64,000 bases of DNA. Source: Mesorhizobium sp. B2-3-4 (GTDB taxonomy: Bacteria > Pseudomonadota > Alphaproteobacteria > Rhizobiales > Rhizobiaceae). The notes below the pieces were generated by a model, which was not told the DNA's origin, made no database searches, and saw only the letters and a program-made list of their open reading frames with translations. The position numbers were made by a program, and so were the translations under genes. Location of the stretch: contig NZ_VFVY01000006.1 of assembly GCF_006442315.1 (NCBI RefSeq), positions 1 through 64,000 of the forward strand. Reading direction: 5' to 3'. This document shows, piece by piece, positions 17,772-25,625 of this stretch (positions are counted from its first letter, which is position 1; each line of letters opens with the position of its first letter).

Positions 17772-19073
17772 TCAGCCGTGGCCGTCGATGCGAACCGCCC
17801 TGGCCCCGACATGCCGCGCACGACCGGCGCCGAAGCCCATGACGGCGGCGCCAAGGCCAAGCGCCACGAACAGAAAGGCCGATTCCGAAAAACTTCCGGT
17901 CCAGCCGCGGATCAGCCCGACCAGAAGCGGACCGAACGCCGCAAGCACATAGCCGACGCCTTGCGCCATGCTCGAAAGATGCGCCGCGACATGCGAATCC
18001 GGTGACCGCAGCACGATCAGGGTCATCGCGGCGGCGATCAGTCCGCCCTGCCCGATCCCTTGCAGGACCGCCCAGAACAGGACGGTCGAGGTCGGCGCGA
18101 ACAGGATGCCGAGCAGCGCGGCCACCGCGATGGCGATGAGAACGACATTGATGATGCGCTGGTCCTTCAGCCTGACCGCTATCGACGGCACGGCAAGGCA
18201 GGTAACGACCTGCGTCATCACCGAGAGCGAGGCGATGGCGCCGGCGGTCGCCGCATCGAAGCCGCGTTCGCGCAGGATCGGCGCCAGCCAGCCGAAGATG
18301 CAATAGGCAATCGCCGACTGCAGTCCCATGAACAGCGTCACCTGCCAGGCCAGGCGGTCACGCCAGAGCCCGACGACGCGAAAGCCACTGTGGCTGACTT
18401 GCCGCCGGCTGCCCAACGCCTGCGGGATCCAGACCAGGAGCACGAGCAATGTCGGCAGCGCCCAGGCGGCAAGCGCGCCCGACCACGAGCCGGTGACATG
18501 ACGCTCGATCGGCAACGTCAAGCCGGAGGCGACCGCCGAACTGGCGCAGAGCGCCATGGTGTAAAGCCCGGTCATGACAGCGGTGTTGTCGGCGAAATCA
18601 CGCTTCACCAGCCCCGGCAACAGAACGTTGCCGATGGCAATGGCGCTTCCGGCAAGAAAGCTGGCCACAAAAAGCAACGGCACGGATTCGAACCCGCGCA
18701 GGCCCGTTCCCAGGACCAGCAGCACAAGCGCACCCAGCAAGGTGCGCTCGGCTCCATAGCGCTGGGCCAACCTTGGCGCGAAGGGCGCGAACAGACCGAG
18801 GCACAGAACCGGCAGCGTGGTCAGCAGGCTGGCGCCGGTCGTTGAAAGACCGGTCGCCTGCATCACCTCGGGCAACAGCACCGACAGGCTGGAAAACAGG
18901 AAGCGCAGGTTGAAGGCGATCAGCACCAGGCTGGCGCCGAGCACGATGCGACCGGCGCGGCTGCGCAACTCCGGCGGCCGTGGCCGCGGCAGGCTGTCGG
19001 CCTCGGCATCGATGAGGTCCAGTCCCTCGACGGCATCGGCCTTGGGGTCGGGGTGGCGAAATGTGTGGTTCAT
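17772..19073 (-). CDS. MFS transporter, CynX/NimT type
   Basis: This 433-residue protein has about 12 hydrophobic segments after a charged N-terminal tail of some 40 residues. It resembles the CynX/NimT branch of the major facilitator superfamily, with AFNLRFLFSSLSVLLPEV in helix 1. Family members move cyanate, nitroimidazoles or other small organics; the substrate here is unknown. The start codon overlaps the stop of the upstream GntR gene by 4 bp. This implies translational coupling, and that the regulator controls its own transporter. Confidence 0.85.
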   Translation of the reverse strand: MNHTFRHPDPKADAVEGLDLIDAEADSLPRPRPPELRSRAGRIVLGASLVLIAFNLRFLFSSLSVLLPEVMQATGLSTTGASLLTTLPVLCLGLFAPFAPRLAQRYGAERTLLGALVLLVLGTGLRGFESVPLLFVASFLAGSAIAIGNVLLPGLVKRDFADNTAVMTGLYTMALCASSAVASGLTLPIERHVTGSWSGALAAWALPTLLVLLVWIPQALGSRRQVSHSGFRVVGLWRDRLAWQVTLFMGLQSAIAYCIFGWLAPILRERGFDAATAGAIASLSVMTQVVTCLAVPSIAVRLKDQRIINVVLIAIAVAALLGILFAPTSTVLFWAVLQGIGQGGLIAAAMTLIVLRSPDSHVAAHLSSMAQGVGYVLAAFGPLLVGLIRGWTGSFSESAFLFVALGLGAAVMGFGAGRARHVGARAVRIDGHG

Positions 19074-19747
19074 AGGGAAAGCAGTCTTTCAAGCTGGGCA
19101 AGTACGGGCGCCATGAAAGCCCGAACGGCGGATACCGCACGGTCGGGGTCGCCCGCGGCGATGGCATCGACGATTGCCGCATGCGCCTGCTGGTCCGGTT
19201 CGGGCAGGTCGCCGCCGATGGTGGCATGGATGGTTTCCGCGATGGCGGCGGTGAAGAAGTCGTAGAGTTCCATCATCGCCTTGTTGCCGGACGCCGCCAC
19301 GACCGATTTGTGAAAGGCGAGATCGCGCCGGATGAAGGCTTCGCTTCCGCCATCCGCGACAGTACCGCGCTCGGCAAGCAACTGACGCATCCGGTCGAGG
19401 TCGGAAGGGGTGCGGCGCAAGGCGGCAAGGCGCGCGGCCTCCAGATCGAGTGCGGCCCGCGCCTCCCATTGATCACGCAGGCCGGTGCGCTTGACGCGGC
19501 CGAGCGCGGCGGAGGAATCGAGGGTTGAGCGCACATAGGTGCCCGACCCCTGACGCGTATCCAGCAACCCTTGCGAGACCAGCACCCTCACCGCCTCGCG
19601 CACCGTGCCGCGGCTGACCGACAGAAGATCGCTGAGAGCCGCTTCATTGGGCACGCGCTCACCGATGCCCCAGCGACCGCCGAGGATCTCGTTCCGCAGA
19701 TTTTCCGTTGCGCTGGCGGTAAGATTGGTTCTGACGGCAGGTTGCAT
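19070..19747 (-). CDS. GntR-family regulator, FCD (FadR) subfamily
   Basis: The protein has 225 residues from the ATG at 19747. An N-terminal winged helix-turn-helix (ENLRNEILGGRWGIGERVPNE) is followed by an all-helical FCD ligand domain with its metal-binding Asp/His residues (RRDLAFHKSVV, then QQAHAAIVDAI). ATG 19759 is an alternative but would place the start inside the 41-bp palindrome directly upstream. It is coupled to the MFS gene by a 4-bp overlap. It is probably an autorepressor that also controls the transporter in response to a carboxylate-type ligand. Confidence 0.85.
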   Translation of the reverse strand: MQPAVRTNLTASATENLRNEILGGRWGIGERVPNEAALSDLLSVSRGTVREAVRVLVSQGLLDTRQGSGTYVRSTLDSSAALGRVKRTGLRDQWEARAALDLEAARLAALRRTPSDLDRMRQLLAERGTVADGGSEAFIRRDLAFHKSVVAASGNKAMMELYDFFTAAIAETIHATIGGDLPEPDQQAHAAIVDAIAAGDPDRAVSAVRAFMAPVLAQLERLLSL

Positions 19748-19748
19748 G

Positions 19749-19789
19749 GGCCTATTCATCAAGTCATCTGATGATTTGATGAATAGGCC
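19749..19789. promoter_or_regulatory. 41-bp palindromic operator of the GntR-MFS unit
   Basis: The arms 19749-19768 and 19770-19789 are reverse complements over 20 bp with a single mismatch and a 1-bp centre. The outer part is GGCCTATTCATCAA with its complement, and the inner part TCATC-T-GATGA. It abuts the start of the GntR gene, as expected for an autoregulatory operator of a FadR-type protein. Confidence 0.75.
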
Positions 19790-19835
19790 TGCTCTCGGCC
19801 GTCGTCAAGCACATGCACATCGAGCGTTGTGCCGA

Positions 19836-20531
19836 TCAGCTGCCGGCGCGCGCAAAACTCGCCATGTGGAAGGCTTGAATGTCAGCTGGATAACGATAGG
19901 CCGTGCCATACGGGCAGGCATTGCGATCAAGGCAGCCGCCGGCCCGGCACGGCTCTCCATCGGCTCCGCGCACATGCGCCAGACAGGCCTGGTAGGCGAA
20001 GCCGTCATTGGAATAGGCATCGACGGGACAGGATTTCAGGCAGGGCTTTTCAACGCATGTGTCGCAAAGGTGCGGTGCGGGCTCGGTCACCGGAAACGCG
20101 ATCTCGTCCTCGAACAGCAAGGCGCCGCGATAGGCGTGCCAAAGCCCGTAACGGGGGTGCATGAGGATGCCGAGCGGCGACCGCTTCAGCCCCTCCGCCC
20201 GAACAGCCCATTGCTGGAAAGGCAGATAGGGCTTGTCCGAAGGCGAAACCGCACGGGCTTCATACTTTTCCGCCACCTGGCCGATAACCTGCCGTGACCA
20301 GGTGTCGAGCGGATTGACGATCGACTCTGGCTGGAGTTCCCGCCAGCGCGAAAAGTGCGGCCAGGGCGCGGCACCCGCCTGCCCTACCAAAAGGACAGAC
20401 CTGGCTGGCACGCCCGAGGCGCCGTGAGGAGCAGTCTCATGATCGGAAAAAACAAAACCACTGCGCAGGATGAGGCCGTTGGCGCCCAGCGCGGCCGTGA
20501 TCTCCTCGATCATGCCGCGCGCAGGCATCAT
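19836..20531 (-). CDS. Double [4Fe-4S] cluster protein, QueG/dehalogenase-like
   Basis: This 231-residue protein has eight Cys in two sets: C156, C159, C164, C168 (CDTCVEKPCLKSCP) and C183, C195, C200, C206. This is a two-cluster ferredoxin module like the one that follows the cobalamin domain in QueG and reductive dehalogenases. The N-terminal 150 residues have no motif I can name. It lies 89 bp downstream of the mttB-like gene on the same strand, so the two may share a transcript. Supplying electrons to a corrinoid, for example to reactivate Co(II), is a reasonable inference. Two adjacent ATGs follow AAGAAGGG. Confidence 0.75.
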   Translation of the reverse strand: MMPARGMIEEITAALGANGLILRSGFVFSDHETAPHGASGVPARSVLLVGQAGAAPWPHFSRWRELQPESIVNPLDTWSRQVIGQVAEKYEARAVSPSDKPYLPFQQWAVRAEGLKRSPLGILMHPRYGLWHAYRGALLFEDEIAFPVTEPAPHLCDTCVEKPCLKSCPVDAYSNDGFAYQACLAHVRGADGEPCRAGGCLDRNACPYGTAYRYPADIQAFHMASFARAGS

Positions 20532-20620
20532 CCCTTCTTGTCCGGATCGGAGAAAGCGCTCCGCCAGACTTCCTTGTGGATGATGTTGGCGACTTTAGCC
20601 CCGCCTGACTCGGGCTCCTT

Positions 20621-22195
20621 TCAAGTGAAGGCGTCGGGCATCGACCCCTTCTTCTTGGCGATGAATTCCTTCAGGGCTTCGTCGATGGCCGGATCGAGAT
20701 GCGGCGCCTCGTAAGCCTCCAGCCAGCGCCGCGCCAGATCGTTGGCGCGCTGCGGCGCGGTCTTCTCGCCCTCGGCCAGCCACTGCTCGTAGGAATTGTT
20801 GTCGGCGATGCTGGAACGGTAGAAAGCAGTCTGGAAATTGGCCTGGGTGTGGTCGCAGCCGAGATAGTGGCTGCCCGGGCCGACCTGGCGGATGGCGTCC
20901 ATCGCCTGGCCGTTTTCCGACAGGTCGACGCCCTCGGCGAATTTCTGCTGCATGCCGAGCTGGTCGATGTCCATCATGAACTTTTCGTAGCAGGAGGCCA
21001 GCCCTCCCTCGAGCCAGCCGGCCGAATGCAGCACGAAATTGGTGCCGGCCAGAATGGTCGAGTTCAGCGTATTGGCGCTTTCATAGGCCGCCTGTGCATC
21101 CGGCACCTTCGAAGCGCAGAGCGAGCCGCCGGTGCGGAAAGGCAGGCCGAGCCGGCGCGCGAGCTGCGCGGCGCCGTAGGACACCAGCGACGGCTCCGGC
21201 GTGCCGAAGGTCGGTGCGCCCGACTGCATCGAGATCGACGAGGCGAACGTGCCGAACAGCACCGGCGCGCCCGGCCGGATCAGCTGCGTGAACGAGGCGC
21301 CGGCAAGCACCTCTGCCAGGACCTGCGTCAGCGTGCCGGCGACCGTCACCGGGCTCATCGCGCCGGCCAGGATGAACGGCGTGACGATGCAGGCCTGGTT
21401 GTGGCGCGAATAGACCTTCAGCGCGCCGAGCATGGTTTCGTCGAACACCATCGGCGAGTTGGCGTTGATCAGGCTGGTCAGCACCGTGTTGTTCTCGACG
21501 AAGTCGTCGCCGAACACCAGCTTGGCCATGGCCACCGTGTCCTCGGCGCGCTCCGGCGCGGTCACCGAGCCCATGAACGGCTTGTCGGAATATTTGATGT
21601 GCGCGTAGACCATGTCGAGGTGGCGCTTGTTGACCGGCACGTCGACCGGCTCGCACACCGTGCCGCCCGAATGGTGGATCGACGGCGCCATATAGGCGAG
21701 CTTCACGAAATTCTGGAAATCCTCGATCGTCGCATAGCGCCGGACGCCGTCGAGATCGCGCACGAAGGGCGGGCCATAGACCGGCGCGAACACGGTCGCA
21801 TTGCCGCCGATCTGGACCGAGCGTTCCGAATTGCGGGCATGCTGGGTGTAGATGGAGGGCGCCGTCTTCAGCAGCGAGCGGCAGAGGCCCTTCGGGAAAT
21901 GCACGCGCTCGCCCTTGACGTCGGCGCCGGCCTCCTTCCAGAGCTGCAGCGCTTCGGCGTCGTCGCGGAAGATGATGCCGATCTCTTCCAGCACCGTGTC
22001 GGTGTTCTTCTCGATCAGCGCCAGGCCTTCCTCGTTCAGAACCTCATAGACGTTGATCTTGCGCTTGATGTAGGTGAGCTGCGTGCCTGGACCACCGCCG
22101 GAACGTGCCGCGCGCCTTGCCGCTGCTCCGCCGCTGGCGCCGCGCCCACGCCGCGCGTTTGACGCTTCCTGGTCGACTGCCGCGTTTTCGCTCAT
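20621..22195 (-). CDS. MttB-family corrinoid methyltransferase, non-pyrrolysine
   Basis: The protein has 524 residues with a Gly/Ala/Arg-rich tail (1-36) followed by the trimethylamine methyltransferase (MttB) TIM barrel. Full length is read without an internal TAG, so pyrrolysine is absent. That places it in the non-Pyl group, whose studied members demethylate quaternary amines such as glycine betaine, proline betaine or carnitine. It should move a methyl group from such an amine to the Co(I) corrinoid of the partner at 22486, which is divergently encoded. The start at 22195 has AGGGA upstream; codons further upstream lie in the promoter region. The exact substrate is not visible. Glycine betaine is the best guess because dimethylglycine and sarcosine oxidation genes flank the region. 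Confidence 0.88.
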   Translation of the reverse strand: MSENAAVDQEASNARRGRGASGGAAARRAARSGGGPGTQLTYIKRKINVYEVLNEEGLALIEKNTDTVLEEIGIIFRDDAEALQLWKEAGADVKGERVHFPKGLCRSLLKTAPSIYTQHARNSERSVQIGGNATVFAPVYGPPFVRDLDGVRRYATIEDFQNFVKLAYMAPSIHHSGGTVCEPVDVPVNKRHLDMVYAHIKYSDKPFMGSVTAPERAEDTVAMAKLVFGDDFVENNTVLTSLINANSPMVFDETMLGALKVYSRHNQACIVTPFILAGAMSPVTVAGTLTQVLAEVLAGASFTQLIRPGAPVLFGTFASSISMQSGAPTFGTPEPSLVSYGAAQLARRLGLPFRTGGSLCASKVPDAQAAYESANTLNSTILAGTNFVLHSAGWLEGGLASCYEKFMMDIDQLGMQQKFAEGVDLSENGQAMDAIRQVGPGSHYLGCDHTQANFQTAFYRSSIADNNSYEQWLAEGEKTAPQRANDLARRWLEAYEAPHLDPAIDEALKEFIAKKKGSMPDAFT

Positions 22196-22325
22196 GATCG
22201 CTTTTCCCTGAATATGGCCAGGCCTCGATATGCACTGGTCCGTAACCGTTGCGGCCGCATGGCGCGGCTTTGCCCGGATCGTAGCCATGCACCCTATTCG
22301 AAACGGCCCGTCCGCGCCAACGCCT

Positions 22326-22461
22326 GTCGCAAAATCGACAAGAAAACCAATAGATTTTCCAGTCGCTTTCCTTTTGCGGGAAGTCGCAAATCAGCTATGG
22401 ATAGCCGCCCATTGCGGGTTAGGTATGAACGCCATTATTTTGTGCCTTGCGACACAGTCGC
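22326..22461. promoter_or_regulatory. GTCGCAAA half-sites in the mttB-mttC divergent promoter
   Basis: The 290-bp region between the methyltransferase and corrinoid genes holds GTCGCAAA at 22326-22333 and 22383-22390. The second faces a degenerate TTTGCG at 22373. A third element, GCGAC-aca-GTCGC, lies at 22449-22461, 24 bp before the corrinoid start codon. The same octamer occurs upstream of the GlxA-type regulator (36258-36277) and the dehydrogenase gene at 42848 (site at 45477). They are candidate activator sites. Confidence 0.45.
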
Positions 22462-22485
22462 GATGCCGTGAGGAGCTTGATTAAG

Positions 22486-23184
22486 ATGTCCGACGACGAG
22501 ATCATCCTTTCTGAACTTTCCGACGACGAGTTGGTGCAGCAGATGCACGACGATCTCTATGACGGGTTGAAGGAAGAGATCGAGGAAGGCACGCGCATCC
22601 TGCTCGAGCGCGGCTGGGCGCCTTACAAGGTTCTGACCGAGGCGCTGGTCGAAGGCATGCGCATCGTCGGCGAGGACTTTCGCGACGGCATCCTGTTCGT
22701 TCCCGAAGTGCTGTTGTCGGCCAATGCGATGAAGGCGGGCATGTTCATCCTGCGCCCGCTGCTCGCCGCCACCGGCGCGCCGAAGCAGGGCAAGATGGTC
22801 ATCGGCACCGTCAAGGGCGACATCCATGACATCGGCAAGAACCTCGTCGGCATGATGATGGAAGGCGCCGGCTTCGACGTCATCGACCTCGGCATCAACA
22901 ACGCGGTCGAGAAATATCTCGATGCGATCGAGCAGCACCAGCCCGACATCATCGGCATGTCGGCACTGTTGACCACCACCATGCCCTATATGAAGGTCGT
23001 CATCGACACGATGAAGGAAAAGGGCATTCGCGACGACTATGTCGTGCTGGTCGGCGGCGCGCCGCTCAATGAGGAATTCGGCAAGGCCGTGGGCGCCGAC
23101 GCCTATTGCCGCGACGCGGCCGTAGCGGTCGAGACCGCCAAGGACTTCATGAAGCGCAAACACAACGTGCGCGCTTCGGCCTGA
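22486..23184 (+). CDS. Corrinoid protein (MttC/MtgC type)
   Basis: The protein has 232 residues: a helical B12-binding cap (about 10-95), then a Rossmann-like B12 domain. The motif D112-x-H114-x-x-G117 (GDIHDIGKN) supplies the lower-axial histidine ligand of cobalamin. It shuttles methyl groups between the MttB-type enzyme and a second methyltransferase. The ATG at 22486 follows AGGAG. It is divergent from mttB and followed by a clear terminator. Confidence 0.92.
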   Translation: MSDDEIILSELSDDELVQQMHDDLYDGLKEEIEEGTRILLERGWAPYKVLTEALVEGMRIVGEDFRDGILFVPEVLLSANAMKAGMFILRPLLAATGAPKQGKMVIGTVKGDIHDIGKNLVGMMMEGAGFDVIDLGINNAVEKYLDAIEQHQPDIIGMSALLTTTMPYMKVVIDTMKEKGIRDDYVVLVGGAPLNEEFGKAVGADAYCRDAAVAVETAKDFMKRKHNVRASA

Positions 23185-23208
23185 TCCAAGGCATCAGGAA
23201 AAACCGAG

Positions 23209-23238
23209 AAAAGCCGCGCCTTGCAGCGCGGCTTTTTT
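23209..23238 (+). terminator. Rho-independent terminator after corrinoid gene
   Basis: AAGCCGCGC and GCGCGGCTT form the stem with a short loop, followed by a T run at 23233-23238. It separates the corrinoid gene from the DUF1638 gene, so the two are not simply one transcript. Confidence 0.88.
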
Positions 23239-23286
23239 GTTCCCAGATAAGGGTTGCGGGCAACTAAAGCCGCTTCAGCTGAAATC

Positions 23287-23916
23287 ATGGCCAAGCTGCA
23301 AAAAAAGCAATCGAACGAAGCAGAAAGGCTGCTGGTCATCGCCTGCGGGATGATTGCGCGCGAAGTTCTGGCCGTGAAGGAACAGCTCAAACTCGACCAT
23401 CTCGACCTGACCTGCCTGCCAGCCGAATACCATTTCTATCCTGATCGCATCGCGCCGGCCATGGACAAGGCCATCGAAAAGGCCAAGGCGGATGGCTACG
23501 AACACATCTTCGTCGGCTATGGCGATTGCGGCACGGGCGGCCTGCTTGACCGCGTCGTGGAAAAACACGGTGTCGAGCGCATGGCCGGCCCGCACTGCTT
23601 CGCTTTCTACCAGGGCATGGACGCCTATGCGAAGGTCGCCGACGACGACATGATGTCCTTCTACATGACCGACTTCCTGTGCCGCCAGTTCGACGCCTTC
23701 TTCATGAAGCCGCTCGGTCTCGACAGGCACCCGGAGTTGATCAAGGACTATTTCGGCAATTACGAGAGACTGATCTATCTGGCACAGACCGACGATCCCG
23801 AACTCGACAAGGTGGCGGAAGCCGCCGCCACCCTGCTCGGCCTCGCCTATGAACGCCGTTCGACCGGTTATGGTGATCTGACGCCGGAGCTGGCGCGGGT
23901 CACGTTGAACGCCTGA
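23287..23916 (+). CDS. DUF1638 protein
   Basis: This 209-residue protein belongs to DUF1638: LLVIACGMIAREV at the N-terminus, LTCLPAEYHFYPDRI, and GYGDCGTGGLLD in the middle. No function is known to me. The conserved Cys and Gly-rich turns suggest a metal, cofactor or thiol role. The family recurs beside corrinoid methyltransferase genes in bacteria and methanogens, and here it directly follows the corrinoid protein gene. The start at 23287 has no strong ribosome binding site; a TTG at 23254 is possible. Confidence 0.82.
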   Translation: MAKLQKKQSNEAERLLVIACGMIAREVLAVKEQLKLDHLDLTCLPAEYHFYPDRIAPAMDKAIEKAKADGYEHIFVGYGDCGTGGLLDRVVEKHGVERMAGPHCFAFYQGMDAYAKVADDDMMSFYMTDFLCRQFDAFFMKPLGLDRHPELIKDYFGNYERLIYLAQTDDPELDKVAEAAATLLGLAYERRSTGYGDLTPELARVTLNA

Positions 23917-23921
23917 AGGCG

Positions 23922-24842
23922 TCAGACTGTTTGTTCGGCAGCCAGCGCTGTCAGCACATCGGCAAAGCGCGTCCCGCAGACAAAACCCAGCCTGTCCCTC
24001 GCCCGTGACGCGTCATAGACCCTGTCGATCGAGGAAAACATCGTCCAGCCCTTCCTGGCATAGAGAGCGGGAAACTCGGGAAAATACCGCGCCACCACGG
24101 ACGGCGCATCCCTGATCAACGCCTCGCAGTCATCAGGCTGGAACGGCGTTGGCGCACAGACGATGAAGATGTCGAAGCCGAGCTCCGGCGCCTTCTCCAG
24201 CGCCGCGACATGCGCCTGCGCCGCATCCTCCACCGTCAGCCGCCGGAACAACAGTTCGTTTGCCTTGGTGTTGGCGTCCGACTGCTCGATCGCATGTGCC
24301 ATGTCGTCGGCTTCGGGAAAGAAACGCGCCGTGCGCAGCACCACCACCGGCAGCCCGTGCTGCAGATGGTAGAGACGGCACAGATGCTCGGCGGACAATT
24401 TGGTCACTCCGTAGATGTTGCGCGGCTCTGGCGCCATGGCTTCCGTCAGCCATGCCGCCTTGCGCGCACCGCCCTTGAAGCCATCGCGAATCGCCTGCGA
24501 GATCATCAGCGAGGTCGTCGACGTGAAGACGAAGCGTTGCACATCGGCCGCCACCGCGGCATCGAGCAGGTTCAGCGTGCCTTGCACGTTTGTCGCGACG
24601 AAATCGCTGTTGGCGCGGCTTTCGATGTTGGGCTTGTGCAACGCGCCGCTGTGGATGATGGCCTCTATCCGGTTTTCCATCACAGCGCGCATGACGAGCT
24701 CACGGTCGGCAATCGAACCGACGATCCCCGTTTCGGCCGATGGAACGGGGTCGAAGCCGGTGACATCATGACCAAGCCCGCGCAGCCGTGGCGCCAGCGC
24801 GCCGCCCAGCCAACCCGACGACCCCGTAAGCAAGATTCGCAT
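23922..24842 (-). CDS. NAD-dependent epimerase/dehydratase family protein
   Basis: This 306-residue extended short-chain dehydrogenase starts at MRILLTGSSGWLG, which is the nucleotide-binding GxxGxxG turn. The YGVTK motif gives the catalytic Tyr and Lys, and an upstream Ser/Thr cluster (FTSTTS) completes the site. The sugar or other substrate is unknown. It ends 5 bp from the convergent DUF1638 gene. A GTG at 24851 is an alternative start. Confidence 0.83.
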   Translation of the reverse strand: MRILLTGSSGWLGGALAPRLRGLGHDVTGFDPVPSAETGIVGSIADRELVMRAVMENRIEAIIHSGALHKPNIESRANSDFVATNVQGTLNLLDAAVAADVQRFVFTSTTSLMISQAIRDGFKGGARKAAWLTEAMAPEPRNIYGVTKLSAEHLCRLYHLQHGLPVVVLRTARFFPEADDMAHAIEQSDANTKANELLFRRLTVEDAAQAHVAALEKAPELGFDIFIVCAPTPFQPDDCEALIRDAPSVVARYFPEFPALYARKGWTMFSSIDRVYDASRARDRLGFVCGTRFADVLTALAAEQTV

Positions 24843-24960
24843 TCGCGACACCCGTGATTTTTGACCGTGACGCTGTTAAGCACGGATGACCGGCGCAAGC
24901 GACCCGGTAAGGTATGCACCAGACGGCGCCGGCGCCGTTCCAGACAACAGGAAGCCCTCG

Positions 24961-25539
24961 ATGAACCTTCGCCCCTTGCTTGCCGTTGCCGGCCTTCTCT
25001 GCTGCACCTTGCCCGCCCTGGCCGATGGTCAGGTCCAAAAGCTGATCACCGCCGCGGACAAGGCCCGGCTCGACCAATATGGCGAAACCCGCAAGGCCGC
25101 CATCGCGGAAGCCAAGGCTGGCGGCGATCCCGCCGAAATCAGCCAGCTCGATGCCTTGCTGGCAAAGCCACTGGTCGCCTTCTCCGACAAGGACCTGACA
25201 GGCAACTGGCAGTGCCGCACCATCAAGGTCGGCGGCATCTCGCCGCTGGTTATCTATGGCTGGTTCAAATGCAAGGTGACCGACGACGGCTCCGGCTGGC
25301 GGCTCGCAAAAGTCACTGGCTCGCAGCGCACCCAGGGGCGCTTCTTCGACGACGGCGAAAAGCGTTCGATCTATCTCGGCGCGTTCTCGGTCAATGACGA
25401 CAAGGCCAAGCCCTATGGCAGCGGCCCGGAGAGCGACCAGGTCGGCTACGCCTTCCGCAACAGCGCCAGCGAATGGCGCATCGAATTCCCGGCGCCCTAT
25501 TACGAATCGAAGCTCGACATCATGGAGTTCAAGCGCTGA
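24961..25539 (+). CDS. Secreted DUF4893 protein
   Basis: This 192-residue protein starts at MNLRPLLAVAGLL, with AGGAAG upstream. A signal peptide appears to be cut after PALA. The mature part (DLTGNWQCRTIKVGG ... WRIEFPAPYYESKLDIMEF) matches the DUF4893 family, found in alphaproteobacteria and of unknown function. A periplasmic location is expected. Confidence 0.78.
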   Translation: MNLRPLLAVAGLLCCTLPALADGQVQKLITAADKARLDQYGETRKAAIAEAKAGGDPAEISQLDALLAKPLVAFSDKDLTGNWQCRTIKVGGISPLVIYGWFKCKVTDDGSGWRLAKVTGSQRTQGRFFDDGEKRSIYLGAFSVNDDKAKPYGSGPESDQVGYAFRNSASEWRIEFPAPYYESKLDIMEFKR

Positions 25540-25625
25540 GCGGCGCTCTGACGCGGCACACCAAGGATTAACCCGCCTACCCTAAGGTCCGGCCGTCACA
25601 GTTGGTCCCAGGGGTGGCAAGATCA

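Noticed and set aside
20699..22162. 487-codon plus-strand open frame opposite mttB
   Set aside because: Antisense shadow of a clear MttB-family gene.
20621..22195. Pyrrolysine-containing trimethylamine methyltransferase
   Set aside because: There is no in-frame TAG within the gene, and no pyl genes are in the window.
22195..22486. Possible cobalamin riboswitch upstream of the corrinoid or mttB gene
   Set aside because: No B12-box-like sequence or matching hairpin set was found in the intergenic region.
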